Of a stretch of DNA of 64,000 bases, positions 1-13,605 are shown one piece after another; position 1 is the first letter of the stretch; each line of letters begins with the position of its first letter. Both the position numbers and the translations under genes were made by a program. The stretch spans positions 13,504,578-13,568,577 of the forward strand of contig OX453279.1 in NCBI GenBank assembly GCA_949710005.1. The letters are read 5' to 3'. A model generated the notes under the pieces. That model saw only the letters and a list, made by a program, of their open reading frames with translations. It had not been told where the DNA came from and made no database searches. The DNA is from Ricordea florida (taxonomy: Eukaryota > Cnidaria > Anthozoa > Corallimorpharia > Ricordeidae).

Positions 1-3000
1 CAGGTAAATAGTTAGGCGAATCAGGTATATTATTGGGCAATTCAGGTAAGCCCATCAGACAATCAGGTAAACAGGTTGAAAAGGTACACTAATTAGGCAA
101 AGACATGGCTAATTAAATACATAGATAAGCCAATTAGGGATATCTATAGTCTAATCAGGTGAATAGTTAAGCTAGAAATAGTTAGGCTAAAAATAGGTAG
201 ATACATAGGGTAATCTGGTAAGTAGATAGGCTAAATGTAAGCATATATGCTTATTAAGTAATTACATAGGTTAATCAGGTAAACTTATCATGCATTTAAT
301 TAAATAGAAAGGGCAATAGGCAAATGCGTCGGTTAAAATGCGTCAGGTAAAAAGATAAACTAATAATGTAAATATATAGGCTAATAAGATATATAAATAG
401 GCTTATTAAATAAAACCCATTAGGCAATCAGGTAAATAGATGGGCTAGTTATGCAACAACATAGACTAATCAGATAAATAGATAAACGTATTAGATAAAA
501 ATATAATCTAATTAGATAAATAGATAAGTTACGCCGGTCTGTAACTTGGCCAATCAGGTAAACCCGACAGCCAAATAAGAAAATGCATAGGCTAATCAAG
601 TGAAAAGATGAACTTAATAAGTGAATTTATAGGCTAATCAGGTAAATAGATAGCCTAGTTAGGCAAAGACATAGGCTTATTAGATATATAGGTAAACTAA
701 TTAGAAAGGTATATAGTCCAATGAAGTGAATAGTTAGGCTAAACATGTATATAAATAGGCCATTCAAGTAAACCCAGTTAGGTGAACCCATCAGACAATC
801 GTGTAAATTGATAGACTAATTAGGAAAAGACACAGGCTAATTAGATAATCCAATTAGGAAGATAAATAGTTAGGCGAATCAGGTATATCAATGGGCAACT
901 CAGGTGAACCCATCAGAAAATCAGGTAAAGAGTTACACTAATTAGGCAAAGACATGGCTAATTAAATACATAGATAAGCCAATTAGGGAAATATATAGTC
1001 GAATTAGGAGAATAGTTACTAAAAAGATATATAAATAGGGCAATCAGGTAAACCCATAAGCCAAATAGGTAGATACAGAGACCAATCAGGTAAATGCAGA
1101 CACTAATTAACTAAGCATATATGCTAATTAAGTACAAACATAGCTTAATCAGGTAAATATATTAGGCAATCAGGTAAGTTGATAAAACAATTTGGCAAAC
1201 ACGAAGGGTAATCAGATAAATAGATAATTAGTAATAATAATAGTAATTAGGTAAGTACATAGGCTAATCAGATATATAAATAGGCTACCTAAAAAAAACA
1301 TTAGGCAATTAGGTAAATAGATGGGCTAGTTAGGCCAGGAGAGAGGCTAATCAGATGAATAGAGAAACTAATTAGGAAAATATATAGTCTAATCAGGTAA
1401 ATAAATAGGTTAAACCTGTCTGTAACTAGACCAATCAGGTAAACCAGACAGCCAAATAAGAAAATACATAGGCTAATCAAGTAAATACATAGACTGGTCA
1501 AATAAGGATATATGGAAATGAAATAGATACATATGTTCATTAGGTAAAGTCATCAGGTAATCAAATAAATAGATACGCCAATTCAGCAAATACATAAGGT
1601 CATCAATTAAATAGATAAACTAATTAGGTAAATATATAGGCTTATCAGGTAAATAGATAGGCTAGTTAGGCATGGACATAGGCTAGTTAGATATATTGGT
1701 AAATTAATTAAGAACGTTTATAGTCTAATAAGGTAAATAGGTAGGCTAAAAAGGTATATAAATAGGGATATCAGGTATACCCATCATCCAAATAGGTAGA
1801 TACATACGCCAACTAGGCAAATATATAGGGTAATCAGATAAATAGATAAACTAATTAGGTAATTACATAGTCTTATCAAGTAAATAGAAAAACCAATAAG
1901 CAAATGTATACGATACTCAGATAAAAAGATAAACTAATTATTTATATATAGGCTTATCAGGTAGATAGATAGGCTAATCAGATATGTAAATAGGCTACAT
2001 AGGCACAGCTAACAGGCAATCAGGTAAATAGATAGGCTAATTGAGAAAAGAGATAAGGTAATAAGAGAAATAGATAAACTAATTAGGTAAATATATACAG
2101 TAATCAAATAAGCATATATGCTAATCAAGTAGATACATAGGTTAATTAAGTAAAGTTATTATGCAATCAGATAAATAGATAGGCTAATTAATAAAATACA
2201 TAGCTTAATTAGATAGATAGATAAAGTAATTAAATCAATATATAATCTAATCAGTTAAGGGAATCAGGGAATCAGGTAATGATATCTGCTAATGATGTAA
2301 ATACTAGGGCAAACTAGGAAAGCTCATCAGGCAAACAGCTAAAGAAAGAGGCTAATTAGGCAAATACATAGGCTAATCAGATATATATATATATACTAAT
2401 TAGGAAAATATATAATTTAATCAGGTAAATAGGCTAATTAGGTATATAAATGGGCCAATATGGTAAACCCATCAGGCAATCAGCTAAATAGATAGGCTAA
2501 TTAGGCATAAGCTAATAAGACATAGGTTAATTAGATAAATATCTTATGTAATCAGGTAAATAGATAGGCTAAATGGGTATATAAATAGGCCAGTTAGATA
2601 AACCAAACAGTCAAATAAATAGGTACATAGGCTAATCAGGTAAATACATAGTTTAATCAAATAAGTATATATGCTAATATAGTACATACATAGGCTTACT
2701 AGATAAACTCATGTGGCAATCAGAAGAATAGATAGGCCAATTACGCAAATACATTACCTAATTAGATAGATAGATAAAGTAATTAGGTCAATATATAATC
2801 TTATCAGATAAATAGATTGATTAGGCAGGTATATATAAATAGGCTTATCAGGTAAATCCAACAGTCAAATTGGTAGATACGTGCTCTAATCTCTTAAGTA
2901 CATAGACTAATTAAATAAGCATATATGCTAATCAAGTACTTACATAGGTGATCTGCTAATCAATGCCATCATAGGCCACTCAGGTAATTCCATCAGCCAA

Positions 3001-6000
3001 GGTAGGTAAGCTCATCAGGGAAACGGCTAATTAAATAGGCTAATTAGCCAAATACATAGGCTAATCAGATAAATAGATAAACTAGTTAGGAAAATATATA
3101 ATATAATCAGGTAAGTAGGCTAAATAGGTATATAAATGGGCCAATAAGGTAAACCCATCAGGCAATCCGGTAAATAGATAGGCTAATTAAGCATAGGCTT
3201 ATAAGACATACGCTAATTAGATAAATAGATAAACTAATTAGATAAATATCTTATGTAATCAGGTAAATAGATAGGCTAAACAGGTATATAAATAGGCCAA
3301 TCAGATAAATCCAACAGTCAAATAAATAGGTACATAGGCTAATAAATAAATACATAGTTTAATCAAATAAGATATATGCTAATATAGTACATACATAGGC
3401 TAACTAGATAAACTCATCAGGCAATCAGAAGAATAGATAGAGTAATGACGCAAATACATAGGCTAATTAGATGAATAGATAAACTAATTAAGGAAATATA
3501 TAGTTTAATCAGGTAAATATTTTAGGACTGTCAGGTATATAATGGGGCCATTCAGGTTAACACATCAGGATATCAAGTAAACAGATAGGGTAATTAGACA
3601 AGTACATAGGCTAATTCATTAAATAGATAGCTAATTAGATAAATATATAATCTGATCACTTACAGGGATAGGCTTAACAGGTATATAAATAGGCCAATCA
3701 AATAAACCCAACAGACAAATAGATAGGTACGTAGGCTAATCAGGTAAATACATAGACTTATTAAATAAGCATATATGCTTATCAAGTACATTTACATAGG
3801 TTAATCAAGTGAGCCCACCAGGTAGTCAGGTAGATAGATAAAGTAATTAAGGAAATATACAGGCTAATCAGGTATACAAATAGGCCAATTAGGTTAAACC
3901 AACAGCCAAATAGGTAGATAAATAAAGTAAACAGGTAAACACATACACTACTCAAGTACATACATAGGTTAATCAAGTAAAGTTATCAGGCAATCAGGTA
4001 AATAGATAGGCCAATTAAGCAAATATATAGGCTATTCAGATAAATGGATAAAGTAATTAGGAAAATATTTAGGCTAATCAGGTAAACAGATAGGCTAATC
4101 GGATATATAAAAAGGCTAATTAGGTAAACCCATCAGGCAATCAAGTAACTAGATATGCCTTGTTAGGCAAATACATAGGCCAACCAGATAAATAGATAAT
4201 ATAATTAGGAAAATATGTAGTCTAATCAGGTAAATAGTTAGGCTAAAGTGGTATAGAATTAGGCCAGTCAGGTAAAGCCAACAGCCAAAACGGTTATTTT
4301 ATAAGCTAGTGAGGTAAATACATAGACTGTTCAAAGAAGGATATATGCAAATCGAGTAGATACATATGTTAATTAGGTAAGGTTATCAGGCAATCAGGCA
4401 AATACATAGGCTAATCAGATATATATATAAACTAATTAGGAAAATATATAATTTAATCAGGTAAATAGGCTAATTAGGTATATAAATGGGCCAATAAGGT
4501 AAACCCATCAGGCAATCAGCTAAATAGATAGGCTAATTAGGCATAAGCTAATAAGACATAGGTTACTTAGATAAATATCTTATGTAATCAGGTAAATAGA
4601 TAGGCTAAATGGGTATATAAATAGGCCAGTCAGATAAACCCAACAGTCAAATAAATAGGTACATAGGCTAATCAGGTAAATACATAGTTTAATCAAATAA
4701 GTATATATGCTAATATAGTACATACATAGGCTTACTAGATAAACTCATGTGGCAATCAGAAGAATAGATAGGCCAATTACGCAAATACATTACCTAATTA
4801 GATAGATAGATAAAGTAATTAGGTCAATATATAATCTTATCAGATAAATAGATTGATTAGGCAGGTATATATAAATAGGCTTATCAGGTAAATCCAACAG
4901 TCAAATTGGTAGATACGTGCTCTAATCTCTTAAGTACATAGACTAATTAAATAAGCATATATGCTAATCAAGTACTTACATAGGTGATCTGCTAATCAAT
5001 GCCATCATAGGCCACTCAGGTAATTCCATCAGCCAAGGTAGGTAAGCTAATCATTGAAACGGCTAATTAAATAGGCTAATTAGCCAAATACATAGGCTAA
5101 TCAGATAAATAGATGAACTAGTTAGGAAAATATATAATATAATCAGGTAAATAGGCTAATTAGGTATATAAATGGGCCAATAAGGTAAACCCATAAGGCA
5201 ATCAGGTAAATAGATAGGCTAATTAGGCAAAGACATAGGCTAATAAGATAAAAAGATAAACTAGTTAGATAAATATATAATGTAATCAGGTAAATAGATA
5301 GGCCAAACAGGTATATAAATAGGTCAATCAAATAAACCCAACAGCCAAATAAATAGGTACATAGGCTAACCAGGTAAATACATGGTTTAATCAAATAAGC
5401 ATATATGCTAATATAGTACATACATAGGCTAACTAGATAAACTTATCGGGCAATCAGAAGAGTAGATAGGCTAATTACGCAAATATATAGGGTAATTACT
5501 TGAATAGATAAACCAACTGAAGGAAATATATAGCTTAATCAGGGAAATAGTTGGGACTCTAAGGTATATAATGGGGCCATTCAGGTAAACACATCAGGAT
5601 ATTAGGTAAATAGATAGGGTAATTAGACAAGTACATAGGCTAATTAATTAACTAGATACCTAATTAGATAAATATATAATCTGATCACTTATAGAGATAG
5701 GCTTAACAGGTATATAAATGGGCCAATCAGATAAACCCAACAGACAAATAGATAGGTACGTAGGCTAATCAGGTAAATACATAGACTAATTAAATAAGCA
5801 TACATCCTTATCAAGTACATACATAGGTTAATCAATTGAGCCCACCAGGTAGTCAGGTAATTAAATAGCCTAATTAGCAAATTAATTGACTATTTAAATA
5901 ATTAGATAAACTAATTACGTTAATTTATAGGCTAATCGGGCAAATACCTGTCTTATTCTAGGTAAATACATAAGCCAATCAAGTAGATACATAGGTTAAT

Positions 6001-9000
6001 CATTTAAACCTATCAGCCAATCAGGTAGATGGATAGACTAATGATTTAAATACAATAACTGAATAGATAAATAGAAAAACTAACAGGTAAATTTTTGTAC
6101 TAATTAGGTAAATAGATAGGCTAATCAGATATATAAATAGGCCAATCAGGCAGGTCCATCAGCCAATTGGGTAGATAAATCGGCTAATCAGGTAAATATA
6201 TACACTAATCAAATAACCAAATATTCTAATTAAGTGCAATTATAGGTTAATCAGGTACAGTTATCAGGCATTCAGGTCAGTAGATAGGCCAATTAGGCAA
6301 ATATTAGATAGATAGATAAAGTAATTAAGAAAATATACAGGCTAATCAGGTATACAAATAGGCCAATCAGGTTAAACCAACAGCCAAATAGGTAGATAAA
6401 TAAATTAAACAGGTAAACACATACACTACTCAAGTACATACATAGGTTAATCAGGTAAATTTATCAGGCAATCAGGTAAATAGGTAGGTTAATTAGGCAA
6501 AGAGATAAGGTAATAAGAAAAATAGATAAACTAATTAGGTAAATATATGCAGTAATCAAATAAGCATACATGCCAATCAAGTAGATACATAGTTTAATTA
6601 GGTAAGGGTATTATGCAATCAGATAAATAGATAGGCCAATAAATAAAATACATAGGCTAATTAGATAGATAGATAAAGTAATTAGATCAATATATAATCT
6701 AATCAGTTAAATACATTGATTTAGCAGGTATTTGTAAATAGGCCAATCAGATAAACCAAACAGTCAAATAATTAGGTACATAGGCTAATTAGGTAAATAA
6801 ATAGTTTAATAAAATAAGCATATATGCTAATATAGTACATACATAGGCTAACTAGATAAACTCATCGGGCAATCAGAAGAATAGATAGACTAATTAGATG
6901 AATAGATAAAGTAATTAGGGAAATATATAGTTAAATCAGGTAAATAGGTAGGACGCTCAGGTATATCATGGGGCCATTCAGGTAAACACATCAGGGTATC
7001 AGGTAAATAGATAGGTTAATTAGACAAAGACATAGGCTAAGTAATTAACTAGATAGCTAATTACATAAATATATAATCTGATCACTTAAAAAGATAGGCT
7101 TAAAAGGTATATAAATAGGCCAATCAGATAAACCCAACAGCCAAATAGGTAGATGCATAAGCTAAACAGGTAAATAGATACACAAATGAAATAAGAATAT
7201 ATCCTACTCAAGTACATACATAGGTTACTTAGGAACTATGGTAAATAGATAGACCAAGTTAGTCAAATACATGGGCTAACCAGATAAATAGACAAACTAA
7301 TTAGGTAAATATAAGGGCTAATAAGGTATATAGATAGGCTAATTAGGCAAATACATAGGCTAATTACATAAAAAGATAAACTAATTAAGTAAATATATAG
7401 TGTAATCAGGTGAATAGTTAGGCTAATCAGGAATATAAATGGCCAATAAGGTAAACCAATCAAGCAATCACGTAAATAGATAGGCTAATTAGGCGAAGAC
7501 ATAGGCTAATCAGATAAATAGATAAAGTAATTAGGTAAATACATAGGCTAATCAGATATATAAATAGGCTACCTAAATAAAACCCATCAGGCAATTAGGT
7601 AAATAGATGGGCTAGTTAGGCAAGGACACAGGCTAATCAGATGAATAGAGAAACTAATTAGGGAAATATATAGTCTAATCAGAGAAATAGATAGGTTAAA
7701 CCTGTCTGTAACTAGGCCAATCAGGTAAACCAGACAGCCAAATAAGAAAATACATAGGCTAATCAAGTGAATACATAGACTGATCAAAAAAGGATATATG
7801 GAAATTAAATATATACATATGTTGATTACGTAAAGTTATCAGTCAATCAGATAAATAGATACGCAATTTCGGCAAATACATAGGCTAAGCAAATAAATAG
7901 ATAAACTAATTAGGTAAATATATAGGCTGATCAGGTAAATAGATAGCTTAGTTAGGCAAAGACATGGGCTAATTATATATATAGGTAAACTAATTAGGAA
8001 CGTTTATAGTCTAATCAGGTGAATAGTTAGGCTATAAAGGTATATAAATAGGGATATCAGGTAAACCCATCAGCCAAATAGGTAGATACATACATACACT
8101 AATTAACTAAGCATATATGCTAATTAAGTACAAACACACCTTAATCAGGTAAGGTTATTATGCAATCAGGTAAGTAGATAGAACAATTAGGCAAATACAT
8201 AGGGTAATCAGATAAATAGAGAAACTAATTAGGTAAATATATAGGCTTATCAAGTAAATAGACAAGCCAATAACCAAATGTATACGCTACTCAGATAAAA
8301 AGATAAACTAATTATTTATATATATAGGCTTATCAGGTAGATAGATAGGCTAATCAGATATGTAAATAGGCTACTTAGGCCCCGCTAACAGGTAATCAGG
8401 TAAATAGATAGGCTACTTAGGCAAAAAGGTAAGGTAATAAGAGAAATAGATAAACTAATTAGGTAAACATATACAGTAATCAAATAAGCATATATGCTAA
8501 TCAAGTAGATACATAGGTTAATTAGGTAAAGTTATTATGCAATCAGTTAAATAGATAGGCTAATTAATAAGAGACATTGCTTAATTAGATAGATAGATAA
8601 AGTAGTTAGATCAATATATAATCTAATCAGTTAAGGGAATCAGGGAATCAGGTAAGCATATCTGCTAATGATGTAAATACAAAGGCAAACTAGGTAAGCT
8701 CATCTGGCAAAAAAGCTAAATAAATAGGCTAATTAGGGAAATACATAGGCTAATCAGATATATAGATAAACTAGTTAGGAAAATATATAATATAATCAGG
8801 TAAGTAGGCTAAATAGGTATATAAATGGGCCAATAAGGTAAACCCATCAGGCAATCCGGTAAATAGATAGGCTAATTAAGCATAGGCTTATAAGACATAC
8901 GCTAATTAGATAAATAGATAAACTAATTAAATAAATATCTTATGTAATCAGGTAAATAGATAGGCTAAACAGGTATATAAATAGGCCAATCAGATAAATC

Positions 9001-11856
9001 CAACAGTCAAATAAATAGGTACATAGGCTAATAAATAAATACATAGTTTAATCAAATAAGATATATGCTAATATAGTACATACATAGGCTAACTAGATAA
9101 ACTATTCAGGCAATCAGAAGAATAGATAGACCAATGACGCAAATACATAGGCTAATTAGATGAATAGATAAACTAATTAGGTAAATATAAAGTGTAATCA
9201 GGGAGAAAGTTAGGCTAATAGGGAATATAAATGGGCCAATAAGGTAAACCAATCAGGCAATTAGGTAAATAGATAGGCTAATTAGGCGAAGACATAGGCT
9301 AATCAGATAAATAGATAAAGTAATTAGGTAAATACATAGGCTAATCAGATATATAAATAGGCTTCCTAAATAAAACTCATCATTCAAATTGGTAAATAGA
9401 TAAACTTATCGGGCAATCAGAAGAGTAGATAGGCTAATTACGCAAATACATAGGCTAATTAGTTGAATAGATAAACTAACTAGGAAAATATATAGTTTAA
9501 TGAGGTAAATAGTTGGGACTCTCAGGTATATAATGAAGCCATTCAGGTAAACATATCAGGATATTAGGTAAATAGATAGGGTAATTAGAAAGAGACATAC
9601 CTTAATTAATTAACTAGATAGCAAATTACATAAATATATAATCTGATCACTTAAAAAGATAGTCTTAAAAGGTATATAAATGGCCTTTCAGATAAACCAA
9701 ACAGCCAAATAGGTAGATGCATAAGCTAAACAGGTAAATAGATACACTAATGAAATAAGAATACGTCCTACTCAAGTACATACATAGGTTACTTAGGAAA
9801 TATGGTAAATAGATAGACCAAGTTAGTCAAATACATGGGCTAACCAGATAAATAGACAAACTAATTAGGTAAATATAAGGGCTAATAAGGTAAATACATG
9901 GGCTAATTAGATAAAAAGATAAACTAATTAGGTAAATATAAAGTGTAATCAGGGAGAAAGTTAGGCTAATAGGGAATATAAATGGGCCAATAAGGTAAGC
10001 CAATCAGGCAATCAGATAAATAGATTAATCAGGTAAATATATAGGCTAATCAGATAAATACTTACGCTAACCAGGTATATAAAGGCCCGATAACGTAAAT
10101 AAATGAAATAATTAGGCAAAGACATGGCCTAATTAGATGAATAGATAAACTAACTAGATAAATATATAATCCACTGAGGTAAGGGGATACGCTAAATAGC
10201 TATATAAATAGACCAATCAGATAAGCCCAAAAGAAAAATAAATAAATACATAGGTTAATCCGGTAAATAAATAAAGAAATAAAATAAACATATAGGTTAA
10301 TCAAGTACATAAATAGGCAAACTAGATAAACCCATCACGCAATCAGGTAAATAGATAGGCTAGTTAAGCAAATACATAGGCTCATTAAACAAATAGATAA
10401 ACTAATTCGGGAAATATATAGTCTTATCAGGTAAATAGTTAGGCTAATGAGTAATATCAATGGGCCAGTGAGTGAAACCCATCAGATAATCGGGTAGATA
10501 GATAGACTAAATTGGCAAAGACACAGGCTAATTAGATAAGCCAATGAGGGAGATATATAGTCTAATCAGGTAAATAGTTAGGCGAATCTGGTATATTATT
10601 GGGCAATTCAGGTAAGCCCATCAGACAATCAGGTAAACAGGTTAAAAAGGTACACTAATTAGGCAAAGACATGGCTAATTAAATACATAGATAAGCCAAT
10701 TAGGGAAATATATAGTCTAATCAGGTGAATAGTTAAGCTAGAAATAGTTAGGCTAAAAATAGGTAGATACATAGGGTAATCTGGTAAGTAGATAGGCTAA
10801 ATATAAGCATATATGCTTACTAAGTAATTACATAGGTTAATCAGGTAAAGTTATCAGGCATTTAATTAAATAGACAGGGAAATAGGCAAATGGATCGGTT
10901 AATTAGGTAAAAAGATAAACTAACAATGTAAATATATAGGCTAATCAGATATATAAATAGGCTTATTAAATAAAACCCATCAGGCAATAAGGTAAATAGA
11001 TGGGCTAGTTATGCAACAACATAGACTAATCAGATAAATAGATAAACGTATTAGATAAATATATAATCTAATTAGGTAAATAGGTAAGTTCGCCGGTCTG
11101 TAACCTGGCCAATCAGGTAAACCCGACAGCCAAATAAGAAAATACATAGGCTAATCAAGTGAAAAGATGAACTTAATAGGTAAATTTATAGGCTAATCAG
11201 GTAAATAGATAGGCTAGTTAGGCAAAGACATAGGCTTATTAGATATATAGGTAAACTAATTAGAAAGGTATATAGTCTAATGAAGTGAATAGTTAGGCTA
11301 AACATGTATATAAATAACCAATTCAAGTAAAGCCAATTAGGTGAACCCATCATACAATCGTGTAAATGGATAGACTAATTAGGAAAAGACATAGGCTAAT
11401 TAGATAATCCAATTAGGGAGATATATGGTGTAATTAGGTAAATAGTTAGGCGAATCAGGTATATCAATGGGCAACTTAGGTGAACCCATTAGAAAATCAG
11501 GTAAACAGGTACACTAATTAGGCAAAGACATGGCTAATTAAATACATAGATAAGCCAATTAGGGAAATATATAGTTGAATCAGGTAAATAGTCAGGCTAA
11601 AAAGATATATAAATAGGGCAATGAGGTAAACCCATAAGTCAAATAGGTAGATACATAGACCAATCAGGTAAAAACAGACACTAATTAACTAAGCATATAT
11701 GCTAATTAAGTACAAACATAGCTTAATCAGGTAAATATATTAGGCAATCAGGTAAGTTGATAAAACAATTTGGCAAACACGAAGGGTAATCAGATAATTA
11801 GTAATAATAATAGTAATTAGGTAAATACATAAGCTAATCAGATATATAAATAGGCT
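1..11856 (+). repeat. Block A1: 21-base A/T-rich minisatellite array
   Basis: The array is a tandem of diverged 21-base monomers with the core AGGCTAATCAGGTAAATA. Monomer variants recur in a fixed order and form longer cycles. Members of a cycle include variants containing GGCCAATCAGATAAACCC, AGCCAAATAGGTAGATAC, AAGCATATATGCTAATC, AGGCAATCAGGTAAATAG, AACTAATTAGGTAAATAT and GCTAAACAGGTATATAAA. The AAGCATATATGCT marker recurs at spacings such as 254 (4,699 to 4,953) and 399 (5,397 to 5,796), close to 12 and exactly 19 monomers. The minus strand reads as seven-residue xIYLISL repeats because 21 is a multiple of three. I see no gene anywhere in this 11.9 kb. Confidence 0.93.
10567..11856 (+). repeat. 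Right terminal repeat of block A1 (matches 1-1,290)
   Basis: Position 1 aligns with 10,567, and ACGAAGGG at 1,201 aligns with 11,779, so a segment of at least 1.29 kb occurs at both ends of the visible block about 10.57 kb apart. The similarity stops at 11,856, where block B begins. The left member continues as ordinary array (AGGCTACCTAAAAAAAAC). Confidence 0.85.
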
Positions 11857-11858
11857 TA
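11850..11858. repeat. Left flank of the B-C-U cassette, ATAGGCTTA (copy 1)
   Basis: The last bases of block A and the first of block B together read ATAGGCTTA. The same nine bases occur at 22,630-22,638, where block A resumes after U. The equivalents in copy 2 are 35,352-35,360 and 50,061-50,069. This could be the scar of an insertion of B-C-U into an A array, or chance, because AGGCTTA occurs elsewhere in block A. Confidence 0.4.
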
Positions 11859-13593
11859 ATACTGCTCTTATTACAGCTACAACACTTACTACACTTACTA
11901 ATGCTACTACACTTACTACAGCTATTACAGATGCTAGACTTACTACAATTACTACAGATACTACACTTACTACAGTTACTAAAGATGCTAGACTTACTAC
12001 ACTTACTACACTTAATACACTTACTAAAGTTACTACAGACGCTACACTTACTACTCTCACGACACTTGCTACAGCTACTACACTTACTAAAGCTACTACA
12101 CTTACTAAACGTACTAAAGCTACTACACTTACTGCAACTACTACACTTACTACAGCTACTACACCTACTACAGCTACTACAGTTACTACACTTACTACAG
12201 CTGCTACACTTACTACAGCTACTACACTTTTTACAGCTACTACACTTACTACAGATACTACATTTACAACAGTTACTACACTTACTACAGTTACTACAAT
12301 TACTACACTTACTAAAGCTGCTACACTTACTAAAGCTACTATACTTACTACACTACTACAGCCTTTGCACTTACTACACTTACTACAGGTACTACAGCTG
12401 ATACCCTTAATAGAGCTACTACACTTACTACAGCTACTGCACTTACTACAGCTACTACACGTACTGCACGTATTACAGCTACTACACCTACTAAAGCCAC
12501 TACACTTACTAAAGCTACTACACTTACTAAACTTGCTACAGCTACTACACTTACTACAGTTACTACAATTACTACACTTACTACCTTTACTACAGCTACT
12601 ACATTTACTACACTTACTATAGCTTTTACACTTACTACACGTACTACAGCTAATACAGCTACTACACTTGCTACAGCTGCTACACTTACGGCAGCTAAAA
12701 AACTCACTACAACTACTACACTTATTACACGTACTAGATCTATTAAACTTACTACACTTACTACAATTACTACACTGACTACAGCTAATACAATTACTAC
12801 ACTTTCCACACTTGCTACACTTACTGCAGCTACTACACTTACTACAGCAACTACACTTACTACACTTACTACAGCTGCTACACTTTCTATTGCTACTACA
12901 CTTACTACACGTACTACAACTACAACACTTACTACAGCTGCTACAATTACTACAGCTACTACTCTTACTACACTTACTACAGACACTACACTTACTACAC
13001 TTACTACACTGACCACCGCTACTACAACTACTACACTTACGACACTTACTACACTTACTAAAGCTACTAAACTTACTATACTTACTACAGCTACTACACT
13101 TACTACACCCTCTACACTTTCTACTGCTAGTACACTTACTACACTTACTACAGCTACAACGATTACTACAGCTAGCACACTTACTACAGCTACTACCCTT
13201 ACTACACTTACTCCAGACACTACACTTACAACAGTTACTAGACTTACAACAGTAACTACACTTACTACAGTTACTAGAGATACTACGCTTACTACACTTA
13301 ATGCACTTACTACATTTACTACACTTACTACAGTTGCTACAATTACTAGACTTACTAAACTTACTAAGGCTACTACACTTAATACACTTACTAGAGCTAC
13401 TACACTTACTACAGCTAATACACTTACTACACTTACTACAGCTACTGCACTTACCACACTTACTACTGCTACTACACTTACTACACTTACAACACTTACT
13501 ATAGCAACTACACTTACTAATGCTACTACATTTACTACAGCTACTACACTTACTACAGCTACTATATTTACTACACTTACTGCAGCTACTACA
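11857..13593 (-). repeat. Block B1: 9/18-base minisatellite, inverted orientation
   Basis: The array is built of CTTACTACA and GCTACTACA nonamers, the reverse complement of the block C repeat. It starts abruptly after AAATAGGCT of block A and ends at the hairpin at 13,584-13,605. Guanine is scarce on the plus strand. Several frames are open for hundreds of codons (LLHLLQ, VVSVVA and TTLTTA peptides), which follows from the period and does not indicate a gene. Confidence 0.93.
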
Positions 13594-13605
13594 AGTGTAG
13601 TAGCT
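13584..13605. repeat. B/C junction hairpin, copy 1
   Basis: AGCTACTACA, a two-base AG spacer and TGTAGTAGCT form a perfect inverted repeat at the exact point where the minisatellite reverses orientation. The arms extend to 20 bases with one mismatch. Beyond that the two sides share the family motif but not the same order of variants. Confidence 0.92.

Noticed and set aside
5143..5421. Minus-strand hydrophobic heptad proteins (xIYLISL) in block A as membrane proteins
   Set aside because: The seven-residue period is simply the 21-base monomer translated. The same pattern occurs wherever the array lacks a stop, and frames end at random indels.
1..11856. CRISPR array (regularly spaced repeats)
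   Set aside because: The repeats are directly adjacent diverged 21-mers with no unique spacers, no cas genes are present, and the host is eukaryotic.
11901..12401. LLHLLQ repeat as a leucine-zipper or coiled-coil protein
   Set aside because: It is a frame of the same satellite, with the leucine spacing set by the 9-base period and no flanking domain.
12348..13457. 369-codon minus-strand open frame of VVSVVAVVS repeats as a structural protein gene
   Set aside because: The 9/18-base period keeps five frames open at once. Frame length varies with indels between copies, and there is no promoter, signal peptide or non-repeat domain.
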